Source: Butyrivibrio hungatei (GTDB lineage: Bacteria; Bacillota; Clostridia; Lachnospirales; Lachnospiraceae). Taken from it: a stretch of DNA of 64,000 nucleotides. Of this stretch, positions 35,459 through 44,078 are shown in pieces. The stretch spans positions 111,891 through 175,890 of the forward strand of contig NZ_FMUR01000010.1 in assembly GCF_900101605.1 (NCBI RefSeq). Direction: 5' to 3'. The stretch's first letter is position 1, and each line of letters starts with the position of its first letter. Position numbers and translations under genes: made by a program. Under the pieces are notes generated by a model. That model had not been told where the DNA came from. It did not search any database and saw only the letters and a list, made by a program, of their open reading frames with translations.

Positions 35459-35674
35459 ATGGTTATTTGTTATAAGAAACTGTGGAAAAAATTAATCGAT
35501 TTAGATATGAAGAAGAAAGATTTATGTGATGCCGCCGGAATAAGTCATGCGTCAATGGCGAAGCTTGGGAAGAATGAGAATGTAACGACGGATATATTGG
35601 TAAAAATATGTTCTGCTTTAGAATGTGATATTGGAGACATAGCAGAAGTTGTCTGTGAAGAAAATAAAGAATAA
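35459..35674 (+). CDS. Small XRE/Cro-type regulator
   Basis: 71 residues from the ATG at 35459 (GGAG 7 nt upstream). The sequence KLWKKLIDLDMKKKDLCDAAGISHASMAKLGKNENVTTDILVKICSALECDIGDI is a complete Cro-like HTH domain. It directly precedes the DpnII-like genes and may control them. Confidence 0.8.
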   Translation: MVICYKKLWKKLIDLDMKKKDLCDAAGISHASMAKLGKNENVTTDILVKICSALECDIGDIAEVVCEENKE

Positions 35675-35712
35675 TACCAATGATAGAATAATGCAAGATG
35701 GAGGAAACAGAT

Positions 35713-36531
35713 ATGAAACCAGTAGTTAAGTGGGCAGGAGGAAAGACACAACTTCTTGATAGGTTGGAATGCCGTATGCCTGAAGAATACAATAGGTATT
35801 TTGAGCCATTCATAGGAGGAGGGGCTTTATTATTGGACGTTAGTCCAGAACGCGCAATAATTAACGACTGTAATATTCAGTTGTTAAATGTATATAGACA
35901 AATAAGAGATGGTGTGGAGGATTTGATATCTATAGTACATGAGTTTGATGCTGTTCCTTGTACAAAAGAAAGATATTATGAAATGAGAGAGGCATATAAT
36001 AGGAAAATATCTGGCAATGTACAAGATGTAGAATGCGCTGCGCTTACAATTTGGATTAACAAACACTGCTTTAATGGATTATACAGAGTAAACAAGAAAG
36101 GTAGTTTTAATGTTCCATGGAATAATAAACAGAGTGGTGATTCTATTTCGGAAGATAATCTTAGGGAAATCAGTGATTATTTGAGGAACAACGATGTGAC
36201 AATTCTTGAAGGGGATTTTGAGGCAGGGTGTGAGGGTGTTGGTACTGGAGATTTTGTATACTTTGATTCTCCATATGTGCCTGAAAGTGACACTGCTAAT
36301 TTTACAGACTATACAAAAACTGGTTTTGAATACGAAGACCATGTAAGACTATCAAGATTGTTTAGAAAATTGTCTGAACGTGGGGCAATGGTTATGCTGA
36401 GCAATAATAATGTTCCGCTGGTCCATGAATTATATGAAGGATTTAATATTTATGAGACTGATGTGGCGCGTATGATTAATAGAAATGCAGATGGGAGAAA
36501 GGGGAAAGAAGTAATTATCACAAATTACTGA
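35713..36531 (+). CDS. Dam-type (D12 class) adenine methyltransferase, DpnM-like
   Basis: 272 residues from the ATG at 35713 with GGAGG 8 nt upstream. Motif I is WAGGKTQLLDRL; motif IV reads DSPY where most family members have DPPY. PFIGGGALLLD and TIWINKHCFNGLYRVNKKGSFNVP are typical of GATC methylases of the Dam/DpnM group. First gene of a DpnII-like system; its stop overlaps the next start (ATGA). Confidence 0.88.
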   Translation: MKPVVKWAGGKTQLLDRLECRMPEEYNRYFEPFIGGGALLLDVSPERAIINDCNIQLLNVYRQIRDGVEDLISIVHEFDAVPCTKERYYEMREAYNRKISGNVQDVECAALTIWINKHCFNGLYRVNKKGSFNVPWNNKQSGDSISEDNLREISDYLRNNDVTILEGDFEAGCEGVGTGDFVYFDSPYVPESDTANFTDYTKTGFEYEDHVRLSRLFRKLSERGAMVMLSNNNVPLVHELYEGFNIYETDVARMINRNADGRKGKEVIITNY

Positions 36532-37328
36532 TGGAACATATGAAAGATTTGTGTTTGGACTGTTTAGAATCATACTATGAAACAGATGAGACAATGTTAG
36601 TCCTTAGTGATGTTTTTGATGCATTAAACCAAATCCCAGAAAACACTTTTGATATGATTTTTGCAGATCCTCCTTACTTTCTTAGCAATGATGGAATTAC
36701 TTGCCAAGGTGGGAAGATGGTTTCGGTTAATAAAGGTGATTGGGATAAGGTGAATTCTTTTGATGAAAAGCATGACTTCAATAGAAGATGGCTCCGTGAA
36801 TGTAAAAGGGTATTAAAGCCAAATGGTTCAATTTGGATAAGCGGAACCCTTCATAATATTTACAGTGTCGGAATGGCATTGGAGCAAGAGGGGTATAAGA
36901 TTATTAATAATATTACATGGCAAAAAACTAATCCTCCACCAAATTTAGCATGTAGATGCTTTACTCATAGCACAGAAACTATACTTTGGGCTCAGAAGGC
37001 AGATAAAAAGAGTAAGCATCTATTTAATTATGAAGTTATGAAAGAAGAAAACGGTGGGAAGCAAATGAAGGATGTATGGACAGGAAGTTTAACATCACCC
37101 AAAGAGAAAAAGTATGGAAAACACCCTACCCAAAAGCCTTTATATTTGTTAGAAAGAATTATTTTGGCATCAACGAATGAAGGGGATTTGGTTTTGGATC
37201 CTTTTTGCGGAAGTTCATCAACAGGTGTTGCCGCAATAAAGTTAGGAAGAAACTTTGTCGGAATAGATAACTCTAAAGAATATATTGAATTATCGAAGAA
37301 TAGAATTATAGGAGAATGTTATGCGTGA
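36531..37328 (+). CDS. Adenine methyltransferase, DpnA-like
   Basis: 265 residues. Motif IV FADPPYFLSNDG comes first and motif I DPFCGSSSTGVAAIKLGRNFVGID near the C-terminus, the beta order. DpnA-type enzymes methylate GATC also in single-stranded DNA and protect incoming plasmids; that fits an ICE. It overlaps the restriction gene by 8 nt. Confidence 0.85.
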   Translation: MEHMKDLCLDCLESYYETDETMLVLSDVFDALNQIPENTFDMIFADPPYFLSNDGITCQGGKMVSVNKGDWDKVNSFDEKHDFNRRWLRECKRVLKPNGSIWISGTLHNIYSVGMALEQEGYKIINNITWQKTNPPPNLACRCFTHSTETILWAQKADKKSKHLFNYEVMKEENGGKQMKDVWTGSLTSPKEKKYGKHPTQKPLYLLERIILASTNEGDLVLDPFCGSSSTGVAAIKLGRNFVGIDNSKEYIELSKNRIIGECYA

Positions 37329-38175
37329 TTTTGAAGAATGGTTGAGTAAAATGCGTAAGAGTATCAACGGATATTCATACTATGTGGATTTTGATAAAGT
37401 ATATGCCAACGTTGATGCAATCAAGGTGGAACTTAATATTTTGAACTCGCTTATTGGCTCTAAAAATGTTGATGTAGAATGTAAAGAATTGCTTAGGAAA
37501 TATCCCAATGTTATGAAAGCCATTCCCATTCTCTTGGCTGTAAGAGAAAATGAAATATATGCACAAGATGAAGAAGGTGCATTTTTATATGATTTTAGCA
37601 ATGTCGATTTTAAAAGCTGTTCGATCGAACAGTATATCACATTTATGAAAAAAACAGGTCTCTTGGATTTGATCTCAAATCATATTATTGGAAACTTGTA
37701 TGACTATGCGACTGGAGTAGAAACTGGTTTGGATAGTAATGGCAGGAAAAACCGTGGTGGGCATCAAATGGAAGATCTGGTAGAAAAATATATCAAGAAA
37801 ACTGGTGCAGAATACTATAAAGAAATGTATCTGACAGATATTGAGAAAAAATGGGGAGCAAACCTTTCTGCGATATCAGCTGAGGGGACTACAACAAAAA
37901 GATGGGATTTTGTAGTTAAGACGGCTAAAAAAATATATGTGATTGAAACCAATTTTTACTCAGGGGGCGGTTCGAAATTAAATGAAACTGCAAGAAGTTA
38001 TAAGATGATTGCTGAAGAGGCAAAGCAGGTACAAGGTGTCGAGTTTGTATGGATTACTGATGGTGGCGGATGGAAGTCAGCGAGAAGAAATCTTAAGGAA
38101 ACATTTGAGACCATGGAACATTTATATAATATCGCAGATATGGAAAATGCAGTATTTGATAAACTCTTCAGATAA
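37321..38175 (+). CDS. DpnII-like restriction endonuclease
   Basis: 284 residues. The central part shows GRKNRGGHQMEDLVEKYI and the catalytic stretch KRWDFVVKTAKKIYVIETNFYSGGGSKLNE, matching the DpnII family, where Asp and Glu of this region coordinate metal. Together with the two preceding methylases it makes a complete DpnII-type system, presumably specific for unmethylated GATC. Confidence 0.88.
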   Translation: MRDFEEWLSKMRKSINGYSYYVDFDKVYANVDAIKVELNILNSLIGSKNVDVECKELLRKYPNVMKAIPILLAVRENEIYAQDEEGAFLYDFSNVDFKSCSIEQYITFMKKTGLLDLISNHIIGNLYDYATGVETGLDSNGRKNRGGHQMEDLVEKYIKKTGAEYYKEMYLTDIEKKWGANLSAISAEGTTTKRWDFVVKTAKKIYVIETNFYSGGGSKLNETARSYKMIAEEAKQVQGVEFVWITDGGGWKSARRNLKETFETMEHLYNIADMENAVFDKLFR

Positions 38176-38265
38176 TACCACACACGTGTGTTAAGCAATA
38201 TGAGGGTGGTGTACTATTAGAGTGCTGATGCTGTTGTGTTTAAAGCACTAGAGGTGGAATGATAT

Positions 38266-38886
38266 ATGAAGCAATTGACAAAGAAAGCTGAAGTATTACT
38301 TGAAGAAATATTAGAGCATAGATTAGAAAATGGCGATTGTGATACCAACTATTGGAAAGACAGATTTGAAGAGTATTCGGTTTCTGAGGATGCAATTATC
38401 AGAAGTCTTTTCAAGGAACTACGAGAAGCTGGAATGATTTTAGTCAGCTGGTATGATGATTACCCGGCAGTTTTGATGTTGCTGAGTAATGGAGTTTCTT
38501 ACTTTGAAGAAAAGGATTCAAATGATAATTTAGCTGCTCATTCATCTTCTTATGTAAATAATTTTTATGGAGCAGCTACTAATGTTCAGATACAACAGGG
38601 AACTGTGGATTCATTTCAAAAGATGAACGGTGAAGACTTTAATTCACTTGTAAGGCAGCTAGTACAGACTGTAAATAAATACGATGCTGTGTTGGAGTCT
38701 GAATATGGCGATGCAGCCGATGATTTAAGAAAGAATTGTAAAGATCTGGCACAGACAGATTTAAGAAATGCCAATGTTTCTTGTGTAAAAAAGACTGTAA
38801 GTTATATTCGAGACTTATCAGTTAATGCAGGCGGTGGATTAATTGCAGCAGGAATAATTGAAATAGCAACAAGATTGTTGAGGTGA
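38266..38886 (+). CDS. Abi-cluster protein 1 with NNFY/QIQQG motif
   Basis: 206 residues. An N-terminal winged-helix-like part (VLLEEILEHRLEN ... IIRSLFKELREAGMILVSW), then VNNFYGAATNVQIQQGT near residues 97-113, then a helical domain and a hydrophobic C-terminus (AGGGLIAAGIIEIATRLL). The motif is shared with the next protein. It begins a three-gene operon of abortive-infection type. Function of this member unknown; DNA- or phage-sensing is a guess. Confidence 0.65.
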   Translation: MKQLTKKAEVLLEEILEHRLENGDCDTNYWKDRFEEYSVSEDAIIRSLFKELREAGMILVSWYDDYPAVLMLLSNGVSYFEEKDSNDNLAAHSSSYVNNFYGAATNVQIQQGTVDSFQKMNGEDFNSLVRQLVQTVNKYDAVLESEYGDAADDLRKNCKDLAQTDLRNANVSCVKKTVSYIRDLSVNAGGGLIAAGIIEIATRLLR

Positions 38887-38889
38887 TTT

Positions 38890-39516
38890 ATGGAGGGAAT
38901 TGTATTACAACTCCAGGCTGAGGCATTGGATGATTCAGTAGATATTGAAACGTTATTAAGGAAGGCTTATCTTGTGGCGTGCAAGCTGAAGTTAAAAGAT
39001 TTTGAACAATGGATTTCAAACGAGCAAAATGGCTACAGTGGAGAAATACCAGATTACAGAACTATTTCGGGGCAGATAAGAGCTTGGAATCCATATCGTG
39101 GTTGGATGCCAGTTGTTATGCAGGGCGAGCTGGCAGATGTTGCAAGTAGAATGCCGCTGAAAATCCCAATAGCAACTATTGCTGATTCATACAAAGAGAG
39201 TGATGGCTCGTTAATGTTAACGGTTCCGGGTGCAATTCAAGATTTCTTTAACAAAAATACAGATGGTTTTATTACGCAATATAGCTTTCATACAACCAAA
39301 ACAGAAATGCATAAAATAATAAGTGCCGTAAGAAATAAGATATTGGAATGGGCATTACTGTTGGAAGAAAACGGAATCGTTGGCGAGGGTTTGAACTTCA
39401 CTAATGAAGAGAAGGAAGTGGCTGCAAAGTCTGCTGTAATAAACAATTATACTAATAATTTTTATGCTAATGCAGATAATACGCGGATTGAACAAGGAAG
39501 CAAAAATGGAAAATGA
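38890..39516 (+). CDS. AbiTii-domain protein
   Basis: 208 residues. The N-terminus IVLQLQAEALDDSVDIETLLRKAYLVACKLKLKDFEQWISNEQNGY matches the AbiTii domain, a component of abortive-infection systems. Near the C-terminus it has TNNFYANADNTRIEQGS, parallel to the motif in the preceding protein. The start is 3 bp after that gene, and the end overlaps the third gene by 11 nt. Confidence 0.75.
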   Translation: MEGIVLQLQAEALDDSVDIETLLRKAYLVACKLKLKDFEQWISNEQNGYSGEIPDYRTISGQIRAWNPYRGWMPVVMQGELADVASRMPLKIPIATIADSYKESDGSLMLTVPGAIQDFFNKNTDGFITQYSFHTTKTEMHKIISAVRNKILEWALLLEENGIVGEGLNFTNEEKEVAAKSAVINNYTNNFYANADNTRIEQGSKNGK

Positions 39517-40369
39517 TTGGAATTTGTTGAAACGTAAAGATATCTACGCAATATTAGATGGTGATGAACTATTGGGAGACGGCAACGATGATACCTTTAG
39601 AATGCCATATTTAAAGGGAACACATCTATGTGAGCTGAGTGACAATTTTGGGTTGCATCAGGAATATGGGGCAAGTAGATGGACATACCTTGAAAACCTT
39701 ATGGATTGCATGATTAAACAAGATAGGTGCGATGAGCTTTTGTGTTATATGTTCGACTTGGCAAGGTTTTATCAATTGGAAAGTTATGGAAGTTCAGAAG
39801 AAGTAACTAACAGACATCAAGAAATATGTAATGCTGCAATTGATAAAATAAATGCTAAGCTTGCATTGGGGAGGCATGAACTACAGTTTGTAGGTGGACA
39901 TTTTTATATAACAGATATTAATCAGAAAGTAGAAGTAGCTTCTCCTAATATTAGCAGAATTGATCTTTCGTATGTTAGAGAACTGCCAAATAGATGTAAA
40001 AATGAAATCCTACAAGGAAATTATGACAATGTAATAACTAAATCGCGAACGCTTATGGAAGAAGTCCTTATATTTATATTGGAAAAGAGGAATCAACCAA
40101 TAGAGTCAAGAGGGGACATTAATAAGCTGTATAACCAAGTAAAAAATCTTTTTAATATGCAGCAAAGTAAGAATTATGATGGAAGAGTAAATTCATTGCT
40201 TTCTGGTCTTGAAAAGATAGTCGAAGCAATTGGTAATATGAGAAATGTCAACAGTGATGCTCATGGGGTTGGAAGTAGCCGCATAGCAGTAAAGGAACGT
40301 GAAGCTAGGCTGGCTATGAACGCAGCAATGACATTTTGTGAGTACTTATTATCCTTTCAGAAGAAATAG
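39506..40369 (+). CDS. Abortive infection family protein (Abi-C-like C-terminus)
   Basis: 287 residues from the ATG at 39506 (AAGGAAG upstream), overlapping the AbiTii gene. The C-terminal 150 residues (YDNVITKSRTLMEEVLIFIL ... NMRNVNSDAHGVGSSRIAVKEREARLAMNAAMTFCEYLL) match the Abi-C type domain with the conserved R...H-x-G segment found in several RNA-targeting defence proteins. It likely is the effector of the cluster. Defence role is inferred from family and context. Confidence 0.75.
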   Translation: MENDWNLLKRKDIYAILDGDELLGDGNDDTFRMPYLKGTHLCELSDNFGLHQEYGASRWTYLENLMDCMIKQDRCDELLCYMFDLARFYQLESYGSSEEVTNRHQEICNAAIDKINAKLALGRHELQFVGGHFYITDINQKVEVASPNISRIDLSYVRELPNRCKNEILQGNYDNVITKSRTLMEEVLIFILEKRNQPIESRGDINKLYNQVKNLFNMQQSKNYDGRVNSLLSGLEKIVEAIGNMRNVNSDAHGVGSSRIAVKEREARLAMNAAMTFCEYLLSFQKK

Positions 40370-40411
40370 GGTCGTTATATCAAGGGCAGGATGGAACCTG
40401 GTGGATAGCAT

Positions 40412-40442
40412 AAAAAGCTGAAGAACTAAATTTCAGCTTTTT
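40412..40442. terminator. Bidirectional terminator between Abi and SRAP genes
   Basis: AAAAAGCTGAA (40412-40422) and TTCAGCTTTTT (40432-40442) form an 11-bp stem between convergent genes. It overlaps the last codons of the SRAP gene. Confidence 0.8.
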
Positions 40443-41052
40443 CCATAACCATATCTGACAAAGCAAACGGTACAATTTCATCCGGATTTGATGCAGGGCT
40501 TATCCATTCATCTATTTTTTCTATAGGTAGCATAAGTGGCATCCTGTCATGGATTTTAGATAGCTCTGCGGTAGGTTCTTTTGTAAGGACTACAAATACC
40601 GGATAGCCCTCTTCAATTCTGTAAAGCCCACAGAGCCAGGTTACAGTACAGCCTCTTGGCTGGATGGCATATTTATCACCGGTTTTTGTCTTGCCATCTG
40701 CACTTTTAAAATGCTCCCACTCAAAATAATAAGAAGCTGGGATGATGCATCTGTGGGATTTCCAGGCATCCTTGAAGGTGGGCTTTTCCATGGCAGATTC
40801 AACTCTTGCGTTAAAGAGGCTCCGTTTACCGTCTCTTGCCATAAATCCCCATTGCATTGGAAATACACTTTTTATTCCTTTGGCATTGGGAGCTATAACA
40901 GGGACTATATCTGTGGGACGAACTTCTCCATCAGTGATCAGAGGCCTTGCGTGGGTATCTACAAATTTACTGGTTAGAGATGACCGTAAAGCTATTTCAA
41001 TTATATCTTTTAACTCCGGGAGATCCTTCTCCAGTGCATATCTGGTACACAT
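40426..41052 (-). CDS. SOS response-associated peptidase (SRAP/YedK family)
   Basis: 208 residues. The initiator is followed by the catalytic Cys2 (MCTRYALE), which forms a thiazolidine crosslink to abasic sites in single-stranded DNA. FNARVESAMEKPTFKDAW, RCIIPASYYFEW and IHDRMPLML complete the active site. It is the last gene of a minus-strand operon with UmuC-like polymerase, a small protein, an XRE regulator and an S24 repressor, forming an SOS-like cassette. Confidence 0.92.
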   Translation of the reverse strand: MCTRYALEKDLPELKDIIEIALRSSLTSKFVDTHARPLITDGEVRPTDIVPVIAPNAKGIKSVFPMQWGFMARDGKRSLFNARVESAMEKPTFKDAWKSHRCIIPASYYFEWEHFKSADGKTKTGDKYAIQPRGCTVTWLCGLYRIEEGYPVFVVLTKEPTAELSKIHDRMPLMLPIEKIDEWISPASNPDEIVPFALSDMVMEKAEI

Positions 41053-41064
41053 AATGTTTTACTT

Positions 41065-41322
41065 CTATGGGTATTCATCTATCTCTTCATAGCCATTATC
41101 GGCATAGTAGTCTTCATTTATTTTCTCGGATCTTGCGAGCTCATCATTAAAACCTTTAAGAGCGTCAAAGGGACTGAATATCTTTGCCCTCCGTCCAAGA
41201 TCCATCGCCGGATGCTTTATGGAAAAGCTGTCAGTCTTATCATGCTTTGGTTTACCTTTTAAAAATACATCCCTGTATCTGAAATTGGAAGGTATTTCTA
41301 ACACAGAACTTTCGCTATTCAT
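41065..41322 (-). CDS. Small protein associated with the UmuC cassette
   Basis: 85 residues. The segment HPAMDLGRRAKIFSPFDALKGFNDEL resembles a short conserved region found in small proteins next to umuC in Firmicutes (YolD-related or similar). The C-terminus is acidic. Located between umuC and SRAP, tightly packed, so it likely works with the polymerase. Confidence 0.65.
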   Translation of the reverse strand: MNSESSVLEIPSNFRYRDVFLKGKPKHDKTDSFSIKHPAMDLGRRAKIFSPFDALKGFNDELARSEKINEDYYADNGYEEIDEYP

Positions 41323-41360
41323 CTGATTCCTCCGTTTCTTAACAGACCGGAGGCTGTGCT

Positions 41361-42767
41361 TTAAGCTCTGTGACCTCCGATCTGCTTGTTTCTCTCTATA
41401 GTTGTTGCACCTTCAAGGAGATTTGTTCCCTTAAGAAGTGCATTGGCACCATATCTTGTCCTGACTTCAAGCAGGGCAGCATGGAGCCTTTTTTCTCTGT
41501 CTAGTGCATCGTAATCTGTAAACAGATCCATCTGATATATTCCTTCATCATTTCTTACATCACAGGCACAGATTCCAAGTCTGCGGAATAGAATCCTGTG
41601 ATCACTTTTCTTTTTTACATCTGCCATGATAAGGTCTGTGACCTGCTGTACACTGTTGGTTGCAGCTCGCATACGCACAGTGCCATTTGAATGAGCAGGA
41701 TGCAGCCTTCCGTACCAGTCGATGGAAAGTCGTCCATCATAGGAAGGGCAGTATTCAAGGCTCTTATAGTCGTAGCTTATCCACCAGGTAAAGGTGGAAG
41801 ATACGAGGCTTTTCTTGTACATGTCACAGCACAGAATATCGATCATCTCCATAAGGACAATGCAGGCTTCCTCATATTTATATGGCCTTGGAAGTACCTG
41901 GCCGTTGGAAAGAGAGTGATTATCTGTCTTATAGTGCTTGATGTCATACATGGTTACTGGCTCTATGCCCCAGGCATGGTCTATAAGTATTTCAGCATCA
42001 ATACCAAAGGTCTTGTAGAACCATTCCTCATCCCACTGGGTACGCTGAGCAATATCACCCATGGTGTACATATGATTTCTTTCAAGTCTTCCGGCTTTTC
42101 CGTTACCTATCTGCCAGAAGTCTGTCAGAGGTCTGTGATCCCATAACAGATATTTATAGGAATCCTCAGTAAGTGCTGCTATACGTACTCCGTCTTTATC
42201 TGCCTGAGCTTTCTTGGCTACTATATCCATGGCAACCTTGGCAAGATAGAGATTAGTTCCTATACCAACAGTTGCAGTGATCCCGGTATTTTTTAGTACG
42301 TCCCTTATCATGGTCATAGCCATGATGTGAGCCGGGGATTCGCCTGTCATTTTTGCAGCTTCTTCATAGAAATGCAGATAAGGCGTACAGTCTATAAAGC
42401 ATTCATCTATGCTGTAGACATGTACATCTTCAGGAGCTACATATTTCAAATAAATGCCATATATCCTGGCAGATATCTTTTCATACTCAGCCATGCGTGG
42501 CACAGCTGTTATATAGAGGACGCGTGTGTGGTGCATCTGCTCATATTTCTTTATTGCCTGCTTGGCTTCAAAGAGCCTTGGTCTTCCCGGTACACCGATA
42601 GCTTTTAGTGACGGAGAGACAGCCAGGCAAATGGTCTGGTCAGACCTCGAAGCATCTGCTACAAGAAGATTTGCCTTAAGCGGGTCAAGTCCTCTTGCCA
42701 CACATTCTACTGATGCATAGAAGCTTTTCATATCAATAGCGATATAGGTTCGCTTACTTTTGTTCAT
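41361..42767 (-). CDS. Y-family DNA polymerase (UmuC/DinB-like)
   Basis: 468 residues, longer than DinB and near UmuC size. The catalytic motifs AIDMKSFYASVECVARGLDP at the N-terminus and VYSIDECFIDCTPYL near residue 120 hold the metal-binding acids. It copies damaged DNA with low fidelity. No UmuD is next to it, but an S24 repressor lies upstream in the operon. The stop/start spacing with neighbours suggests one transcript. Confidence 0.92.
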   Translation of the reverse strand: MNKSKRTYIAIDMKSFYASVECVARGLDPLKANLLVADASRSDQTICLAVSPSLKAIGVPGRPRLFEAKQAIKKYEQMHHTRVLYITAVPRMAEYEKISARIYGIYLKYVAPEDVHVYSIDECFIDCTPYLHFYEEAAKMTGESPAHIMAMTMIRDVLKNTGITATVGIGTNLYLAKVAMDIVAKKAQADKDGVRIAALTEDSYKYLLWDHRPLTDFWQIGNGKAGRLERNHMYTMGDIAQRTQWDEEWFYKTFGIDAEILIDHAWGIEPVTMYDIKHYKTDNHSLSNGQVLPRPYKYEEACIVLMEMIDILCCDMYKKSLVSSTFTWWISYDYKSLEYCPSYDGRLSIDWYGRLHPAHSNGTVRMRAATNSVQQVTDLIMADVKKKSDHRILFRRLGICACDVRNDEGIYQMDLFTDYDALDREKRLHAALLEVRTRYGANALLKGTNLLEGATTIERNKQIGGHRA

Positions 42768-42768
42768 A

Positions 42769-43026
42769 TCATTTCTTTATACATTCCTCACAGGAGGCAA
42801 GATGGATTTCTTTTGCCAGTGGGAATACATCAGGAATCAGAAGATTAAAATAGGCAGCAATCCTGTAAACCATATCAAGTGAAGGATTCTGTTCACCGTT
42901 TTCAATCTTACTGATAGTGCGCCTGCTTATATCAAGGTCGGCAGCCATTTGATCCTGACTGATTCCGTAGCTTTTACGAAGTTCATAAACTCTGTTTGAA
43001 TAGATTAAATCTTTCAAGATGTTCAC
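42769..43026 (-). CDS. XRE-family small regulator
   Basis: 85 residues. LRKSYGISQDQMAADLDISRRTISKIENGEQNPSLDMVYRIAAYFN is a typical HTH. It precedes umuC by 1 bp and so starts the umuC operon. A half operator CAGACTA (43045-43051), like the palindrome at 43827-43843, lies just upstream of its start, linking it to the S24 repressor. Confidence 0.85.
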   Translation of the reverse strand: MNILKDLIYSNRVYELRKSYGISQDQMAADLDISRRTISKIENGEQNPSLDMVYRIAAYFNLLIPDVFPLAKEIHLASCEECIKK

Positions 43027-43097
43027 CCCTCTCTTATAAAAATACAGACTATTTCACAAGTATCATTGTAAATAAAGGAGTGTCCTATAATTTGGAC

Positions 43098-43799
43098 TTA
43101 ATCTGTAGCGAGCCTTCCAAATATCTTGAAGGTGCTGTATTCGCCTACTTCAATCGGCTTATACTTTGCATTAAGTGATACTAGGAAGGTGCCGGTTTCC
43201 TTTTTTACAAATTTTTTGAAGTAGGTAAGACCGTCAAGAAAGAATAGTCCCAAATCCCCTGATTCAAGGCAGTCTGTCTGTTCAATCCATACAAGCTGTT
43301 CATTCTTAAATTTTGGCTCCATACTGTCACCATCCAGATGTACTCCAAAGGAAGCCTTTCTTGGTACGTGATCAAAGATCTCTATCTCATCAAAGTTCTC
43401 ATCATCAAGGAAATTACCGGTTCCTGCTGATGCTGAGGTAAGAGCTATCTTCATTATGCGTCCTTCCATAGGGATGACCTTGGATGACTTCTTATCGTAT
43501 TTTCCTGATGCTTCCAGGAGATCGATATAGTCGTAGACTTTAATGATTCCGTCATCATTGAGATTCCTGAAAGGATCATTTGGATTTTCCCCAATAAACT
43601 CCGTATAGATATCGTTGATCTCAAGTATCTGGCACAGTGCAAGGAACTGATTCGCAGTTGGCATGTTTATACCTTTTTCCCAGGCACTTATGGCAGCATT
43701 ACCTACATGGATGTCGAATCGTCCAAGCTCTTTTGCCACATCGATCTGAGATAAGCCTTTACTTTTTCTGTTCTGTGCAATGACCTGTCCGATGTTCAT
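43098..43799 (-). CDS. LexA-like repressor: XRE HTH plus S24 peptidase
   Basis: 233 residues. N-terminal HTH (IGQVIAQNRKSKGLSQIDVAKELG), an Ala-Gly cleavage candidate in ALTSASAGTGNF, the catalytic Ser in HLDGDSMEPKF, and a Lys-containing strand after LGLFFLDGLTYFKKF. Self-cleavage upon RecA activation would release repression. It sits immediately downstream of a perfect palindromic operator on its promoter side. Confidence 0.9.
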   Translation of the reverse strand: MNIGQVIAQNRKSKGLSQIDVAKELGRFDIHVGNAAISAWEKGINMPTANQFLALCQILEINDIYTEFIGENPNDPFRNLNDDGIIKVYDYIDLLEASGKYDKKSSKVIPMEGRIMKIALTSASAGTGNFLDDENFDEIEIFDHVPRKASFGVHLDGDSMEPKFKNEQLVWIEQTDCLESGDLGLFFLDGLTYFKKFVKKETGTFLVSLNAKYKPIEVGEYSTFKIFGRLATD

Positions 43800-43826
43800 A
43801 GTGTTTTCCTCATTTCTGCGTAAGTG

Positions 43827-43843
43827 CAGACTAAATTAGTCTG
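43827..43843. promoter_or_regulatory. Palindromic operator of the S24 repressor
   Basis: CAGACTAAATTAGTCTG is a perfect 17-bp palindrome 28 bp upstream of the repressor start. The half-site CAGACTA recurs at 43045-43051 before the XRE-umuC operon. Autoregulation plus control of umuC is the simplest reading. Confidence 0.7.
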
Positions 43844-44078
43844 TGTTGATTTTATATTTGGAATATACCACAGTAAAAACCTAATATCAATGTATAATTG
43901 AAAAATGTGATATATAGTCCCGTTGAAATTTGGATATAGTTGATTTATAGTTGATAATGCAAAGAGGAGAACGGCAGACGGCACACACCTCTGTGTAAAC
44001 GGAAAACGGCTGCCAGATATTTGGGGAATGTGGAGGTAATGGATATATGGAGAACGATGTCTATATGCGTAGGGGGAC
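43844..44078. promoter_or_regulatory. Divergent regulatory region with direct repeats and a stem-loop
   Basis: This 235-bp gene-free stretch has a direct repeat ATAGTTGAT (at about 43935 and 43947) and a GC-richer hairpin with GGCAG/CTGCC and CACACA/TGTGT arms around 43973-44015. It probably serves the plus-strand small genes after 44079. Nothing else is recognisable. Confidence 0.4.

Noticed and set aside
38179..38192. ACACACGTGTGT palindrome between DpnII-like and Abi genes as an operator
   Set aside because: A simple CA/TG palindrome, single copy, with no similar site before another gene.
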